Shown piece by piece: positions 43,001 through 45,885 of a stretch of 45,885 nucleotides of DNA (position 1 is its first letter; every line of letters begins with the position of its first letter). The translations under genes and the position numbers were made by a program. Source of the stretch: an uncultured Bacteroidales bacterium (GTDB taxonomy: Bacteria; Bacteroidota; Bacteroidia; Bacteroidales; Paludibacteraceae); assembly GCA_902782665.1 (NCBI GenBank), contig CACZOA010000040.1, positions 1 to 45,885 of the forward strand. Reading direction: 5' to 3'. Below the pieces are notes generated by a model. The model worked only from the letters and a program-made list of their open reading frames with translations. It made no database searches and had not been told where the DNA came from.

Positions 43001-45885
43001 CTATTGTCTCTGTATTTGAGTACAATGGTGGTAAGCGAGACAGACGAGAACGTGATTTCTATGGATTCGCTGAGGTCAGAACAAAGAGAATGAATGGTAA
43101 TGACGTGGAGAGTCAGATTGTGCAGAATTATGATGTCACAAACTACTATTCTGCAGGAACAGCTATCGGCTCTTATGTCTGCGACGCTGATCAGAAACAA
43201 TTCTTCAGCAAGGAGACTTCTAAATTGAATATGTATGATGTTTCTGGTAAAGGAAATGTTACTAATGGTAGAGAGGTGTCTGCTACGGCATCGTTTGATG
43301 AAAATGGTCGTTACTTCGTTGCTCCTTTCGAATCTACGACCAAGAGATTTGAGGAAGATTCGGAGATCACAACCAATATTGTGGAGAACACATATGGCGA
43401 TTTCGGTAATCTGACTCAATACAAATATACAGACGGAATCACGAACAAAAGCTACACTACAACCATCGAGTATCAGGGATATGATAATGAGACGGGAGTG
43501 TTCGGATTGCCTACAGATGTGAAAGTGAAGTCTGGCGACCAAACGATGCGTCACGTCTCTGCTGAATATGACAATTCTGGTTACAACCCGACTTCGATGG
43601 TCAAGGTAGTCACTTATTTGGGAGGAGAAAATGCTGAGGTTGATTTCAAGTACGATACTCTTGGTAATATCATCGAGAAGATCATGCCAGAGGTGAAGAC
43701 TGGAGACAACCTTATGAAGGAACGCATGAAGTACACCTATGAGTACGACAAGAAGTACAGAATGTATCCGACACGAGTGACTGACGGCTTCGGCTACAGA
43801 AGCGACAGGTTCAACTACGACTACCGCTATGGTATACCATTGTCTGTCAAGGACATGAACGGCTTCATCACCGAGTATGAGATCGATGGTCTGGGTCGTG
43901 TGACGAAGGTGACTGCCCCTAATGAGTTGAGCTCTGGTGCTCCTTACACGATTCTATACCATTATGGAGATGTGGATAGTTTACGATATGCGAGAACTTA
44001 CCATTATGATCCTCAGCATCCGAAAGAGGCGATGGTTACAGCATCCATTGTGGATGGTCTAGGAAGAGGCTATCAGGTGAAGAAGAATGCTGAAGTAGAC
44101 GGAGAACGACAGATGATTGTGAGCGGACTTACAAAGTTCGATGCTCTTGGACGTGAGATCGCCCACTATGCTCCTACGATTTGTGATCTTAATGATTTCG
44201 GATATAGTTTTTACAACAATCCGAAACAGTTGGATGAAATCAAATATGACTTATTCGACAGACCTGTTGAGCAGACTGCGTTCTCAGAATATAGTGACGC
44301 CTACACAACGTACACAAGTTATGAGATCGAAGACGGTAAGTTGAAGACACATGTGATGGATAAAAATGGAAAAGATAACATATTGAGTGTCAATACTTAT
44401 ACTGATGGTTCGGAGCATACCTTGAAGACGGTGAAGAATCATAAAAAAGGAGGAGAACCTGCGACGACGGAATTCATATACGACGGTATCGGTCAGCTTC
44501 TTTCGGTGAAAGATCCAGCGAATAAATTCACAACTTACACTTATGATATGGCTGGACGCAAACTGTCGGTGGACAATCTGTCGGCAGGAAAGACAACGTT
44601 CACATACGACAATCTTGGCAACGTTTTGACTAAGACTACAGGCAAGGGTGATGTGGTGACATATCAGTATGAGTATAATCGCTTGATAAAGCAGACATTG
44701 GGCGACAACAAGTGGAAGAATGAGGTGAAATACACTTACGGAGGTGTGGACGCAAAGCACAACCGTGTCGGACGACTTGCGTTGGTGGAAGATGCAAGTG
44801 GTGCCCAGGAGTACTTCTATGGCAAGATGGGAGAGGTGGAAAAGATCCGCAGAACCATCATCATCCCTGGCGTCGACGTCGCAACATACACGACCGAAAG
44901 TAAATATGATTCTTGGAACCGAATCCAGGAGATGATCTATCCAGACGGAGAGAAAATCAAGTATTATTATAATTTGGGTGGCCAGTTGAAGAAGATTTTG
45001 GGCCAAAAGAATTATATTTGCACATATATCGACTCAATCGCATATGATGAGTACGAGCAGCGATCTTATATCAAATATGGAAACGGCACGGAGACGAATT
45101 ACGCTTACGATCCTGTCAACAGTCGCTTGCATACTATGACTGTCAGCAATGAAAAGAGCAAGGCAGAGGGAGCTAAGGGATTGTTCCTCAACAACCTTTA
45201 TACATACGATGCTGCAGGAAACATCACAGGCGTGGCAAATTCATCGGCATTGAATTCCGGAATTGGAGGAACGATGACGCATGAGTACACATATGACGAC
45301 TGGTACAGATTGGAGACAGCCCATGGAGTGTTTGAGTCTGCGGATAAAGCCAAAAGAGCTGAATACAGTTTGACGATGGGTTACGACAACCTGTACAACA
45401 TCACATCGAAGAAGATGACGATGACTCAGACCAACCTACAGTTTGCAGGTAAATTGTCAGCAGGACATGAGTTCAACTACAACTACAGCAACGACAACCC
45501 AATGCAACTTGCATCGGTGGAGACGAAGCAGTATAATGTGGACGGAGAGGTGAGTGATGTTGATGCGAAGTTGTCCGACAACAAACGTACTCAGAATTAC
45601 GAGTTTGATGCCAATGGAAACATGACATCAGTGTCAGTTGCACCGAATGAACAACAGAATTCGGAAGTTGCAGAGCAAAAGGATGTGTTGAAATCCTTCC
45701 TATGGGATGAGGAGAACCGCCTACTAGCTGTCAACAACAACGGAAGCGTGTCATGCTATTTCTATGATGCTGCGGGCGAGCGTACAGTGAAGTTGACGAG
45801 CGAGACAGAAATGGTTCACGTCAATGGAAAGAAGGTTGGCGGAAACGCTAATATCAGCAAGTTCATAGCCTATGTCAGCCCATAC
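37063..45885 (+). CDS. Giant SpvB/FG-GAP/YD-repeat protein, TcB-TcC/RHS-like (3' partial)
   Basis: An open frame of 2941 codons with no stop to the right edge. I read the central part codon by codon and the rest by translation. The N-terminal signal (MKAKNIAILLFSAVIGCAVA) could be lipidated at Cys17 (VIGC) or cut after AVA. Residues about 300-430 form a ZU5-like segment (FLPHGTHF, NDIRTYYFD, HFTDMING). The SpvB domain follows at about 445-690 (PPTANNRGSANLSYSFEMPP, GLLGEGWDL). FG-GAP-type calcium-binding loops lie near residues 841 (DIDGDGLAD), 922, 1630, 1736, 1812 and 1899, as in the TcB middle domains. YD repeats run from about 1990 to the edge (YDNLGNVLTKTTGKGDV, YDSWNRIQEMIYPDGE). The last visible part (YFYDAAGERTVK, VNGKKVGG, AYVSPY) is the pre-core segment of Bacteroidota RHS proteins. 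The core and any effector tip lie beyond the window. Delivery and toxicity are inferred. Confidence 0.9.
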   Translation, partial: MKAKNIAILLFSAVIGCAVAKTYSNRQDDDQKISNVKRERKVGVKENVKSETEATESSVAETVNAENFKPSYMEYASLQRSGVVGLYGGNSIDNPEDNIFEVSIPSALSSNDKVVLSYDVEGVAGASGVALSINDRTALGGMIAYSSDKVTTVSEEIDAAWLVKGKNRFMFALPDSANYGYKISNLKVAVKSDAANGNVVATASAIDGQVYVKGFVKNAKAKFVNIAGKEYELTHGAFEALISGDDKTVSITCGNESKTLDVTTVPGCTASTRLMCSNKAEKQTQKEFSLAKKENNKVQDVAATLNVDSGVVKHDMKITMTNLRHKDLPALDLGMTNVTDGVEGYRFLPHGTHFDGDGAVVSLKYDRTKIPSGYTENDIRTYYFDLDTKHWVALKRDTIDKENNLIVSHTNHFTDMINGVIKAPESPETQGFTPTMMSDLKLADPTAKIQSIEPPTANNRGSANLSYSFEMPPARNGMQPSLGIQYNSDGGSGLLGEGWDLSVPTISVETRWGVPRYISDVESETYNMDGSMLVLENGGVNYLAHRATNQIKRSEVKRTDGAVIFHPRKENSFSKIERFGDTPSEYTWVVTDKSGMKYYYGMKDADGNMKGVLAGPKGIAEWKLVRIQEVHGDWIEYEYEEEDDAVSTNVVAKTLYLSRITAGNSGEKAHTEVVVNKDIRKRKIQRMGNYGFLVSNPYLLKSVEIKYEDKVLRSYEFKYNHQAPFLADLLEKIIHKDANGDVVSENNMKYHDAIDGNGISFNTNLTPQITETKNRTLDVFGKDEYQILNRGVRMLGGTTSNTFSFNAYGGVGPTGNPVLKSLTVGGNFSYSHVTNHGVVSFTDIDGDGLADKVYKAKNCTLYYQPYLPDLKSFGKEIEINGISEISESTSSTITYGGNANAIGGIVAGISKGNVDSETTTYFSDVNGDGLVDLVDGSKVYFNRLVEDANKTNGDRKIAMFAEGSNVTAIAPATPNPIVSSFDALKNRDTEGIEKEKERLEEKQKTKIENSPMHDVIRVWEAPYAGSVSVSGNPIFAGTDNSDGAVVSVQYKNKYILDPVVLSKNNTTASLSKTLTVSKGDKIYFRVQSGKEIDSNGEGDIVNWQPVVSYSDAKYQINDPNGLSLADYPSVGGFMLSSSSEGVIDADVDIAKRKPATLKLKLNKDVTTDDVKVVVILHNEESYEVLSSDGKTYESKENNDYRKVNVVTYDLPAAQTISDDKSISLDEYVYQSAEHPLKYISCRVESSTNIDWSKVSLSAIVEYEKSGDDDNITSLGVPVFIGAYTNNDYFGGWKTSYGENIEDETSYTVKVSETEEEERTISKADLIQKLELTPKINFETSGLNVSAFRMTFKNEAGDLLGNITLNYADGAFSAIKISDYPFLMDWIAQENPEKLWIEYYADLSENDNNEDDTDPSFKVNSSGWTIEAYEFTEIEKTGTDEAGNEVTYTETVKNQIYESSINGLNVVSNRLNQSFGPMYRGWGQFAYNAAVDRYKQKMDETRLGLSAYNDMKDGYDPEHPESFEYDKDKQAFIVLQPDFINNTWNGQASYKSGKDIIINGVGKDLMIAARQGEQDVKVVDPFANINSGSISSGYGIGFPILSESSSKTKQYGALGVTANDSEGDSKTTQSFMDMNGDGYPDLIKGKEIFYTNQTGGLNGGTQYFKDIDLSDRGTSEGTSYGSGNGAIHALPSLVKAIKGSHNNNTNAQEKSAEKSRANFSINVSAGSNDESTERTKLDMNGDGLLDIVSLNGGVKVMLNLGYGFTPEIEWGGSFIREGSSTDIGIGGGVDICGSSYSAGLNISGATSDVDKDLVDANGDGLPDLLTVDTKKKKGTVRLNTGFGFGEEISIDKIPSIGTSTSLNGSINGNATVGFVVWLVRISVSGGAAAGTGLSGEELSLRDFDGDGYPDVVTSNSKNSIEVALSNIGATNKLKAVTTPFGGTYELEYKHSTPTQQHPGGKWVMSKLTVKDNVRSISDCPSIVSVFEYNGGKRDRRERDFYGFAEVRTKRMNGNDVESQIVQNYDVTNYYSAGTAIGSYVCDADQKQFFSKETSKLNMYDVSGKGNVTNGREVSATASFDENGRYFVAPFESTTKRFEEDSEITTNIVENTYGDFGNLTQYKYTDGITNKSYTTTIEYQGYDNETGVFGLPTDVKVKSGDQTMRHVSAEYDNSGYNPTSMVKVVTYLGGENAEVDFKYDTLGNIIEKIMPEVKTGDNLMKERMKYTYEYDKKYRMYPTRVTDGFGYRSDRFNYDYRYGIPLSVKDMNGFITEYEIDGLGRVTKVTAPNELSSGAPYTILYHYGDVDSLRYARTYHYDPQHPKEAMVTASIVDGLGRGYQVKKNAEVDGERQMIVSGLTKFDALGREIAHYAPTICDLNDFGYSFYNNPKQLDEIKYDLFDRPVEQTAFSEYSDAYTTYTSYEIEDGKLKTHVMDKNGKDNILSVNTYTDGSEHTLKTVKNHKKGGEPATTEFIYDGIGQLLSVKDPANKFTTYTYDMAGRKLSVDNLSAGKTTFTYDNLGNVLTKTTGKGDVVTYQYEYNRLIKQTLGDNKWKNEVKYTYGGVDAKHNRVGRLALVEDASGAQEYFYGKMGEVEKIRRTIIIPGVDVATYTTESKYDSWNRIQEMIYPDGEKIKYYYNLGGQLKKILGQKNYICTYIDSIAYDEYEQRSYIKYGNGTETNYAYDPVNSRLHTMTVSNEKSKAEGAKGLFLNNLYTYDAAGNITGVANSSALNSGIGGTMTHEYTYDDWYRLETAHGVFESADKAKRAEYSLTMGYDNLYNITSKKMTMTQTNLQFAGKLSAGHEFNYNYSNDNPMQLASVETKQYNVDGEVSDVDAKLSDNKRTQNYEFDANGNMTSVSVAPNEQQNSEVAEQKDVLKSFLWDEENRLLAVNNNGSVSCYFYDAAGERTVKLTSETEMVHVNGKKVGGNANISKFIAYVSPY

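Noticed and set aside
44284-45006. 240-codon minus-strand frame opposite the giant RHS gene
   Set aside because: The YD-repeat frame on the plus strand is clearly the coding one; the reverse frame is low-complexity.

Overview
The window looks like a chromosomal segment of a member of the Bacteroidota, most likely Bacteroidales. Several upstream regions carry the -7 box TAnnTTTG, in the best cases with a TTG about 19-20 bp upstream. Coding is A+T-leaning without strong Shine-Dalgarno sites. Two very large proteins end in type IX secretion (T9SS)-like sorting domains. There is a TonB receptor with a DUF4374-type surface lipoprotein, and sodB resembles the Bacteroides enzyme. I saw no rRNA, tRNA, CRISPR array, transposase or phage gene.

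Layout. (1) 1-8.5 kb: the 3' part of a giant modular surface protein (beta-helix units, Ig-like and other modules, T9SS tail), cut by the left edge. (2) 8.7-25 kb: a mostly housekeeping stretch. It holds sodB; a PiT phosphate transporter with an adjacent PhoB/PhoR-like two-component system, with heptamer repeats in 11-bp phase upstream of both transcription units; enolase; a TonB receptor/DUF4374 lipoprotein operon resembling XusA-XusB; a fold-III PLP decarboxylase (arginine decarboxylase-like); folP; a TM-TerB-DnaJ co-chaperone; a TPR protein; and a DUF554 membrane protein. Several rho-independent terminators separate these units. (3) 25.3-45.9 kb: one apparent operon behind a good promoter at 25325-25354, with five consecutive exported proteins separated by 1 to 24 nt. 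These are a MAM-like/VWA protein, a T9SS-tailed protein, a LamG-associated-motif protein, a 1419-aa SpvB/YD-repeat protein, and a SpvB/FG-GAP/YD-repeat protein of at least 2941 aa. The last one starts at 37063 and is still open at the right edge.

The most interesting region is the last 20 kb. The final protein has the domain order of insecticidal toxin-complex TcB-TcC/RHS cocoon proteins. It is preceded by a shorter RHS-like paralogue whose C-terminus lacks a recognisable RHS core, and by three other exported proteins, two or three of them with T9SS-like ends. The genes look co-expressed and exported, so a T9SS- or lipoprotein-displayed RHS/Tc-like surface system is a reasonable hypothesis. 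The decisive C-terminal end of the large protein lies outside the window. The second notable point is the Pho-box-like repeat architecture shared by the response-regulator and phosphate-transporter promoters, which suggests an autoregulated phosphate regulon.
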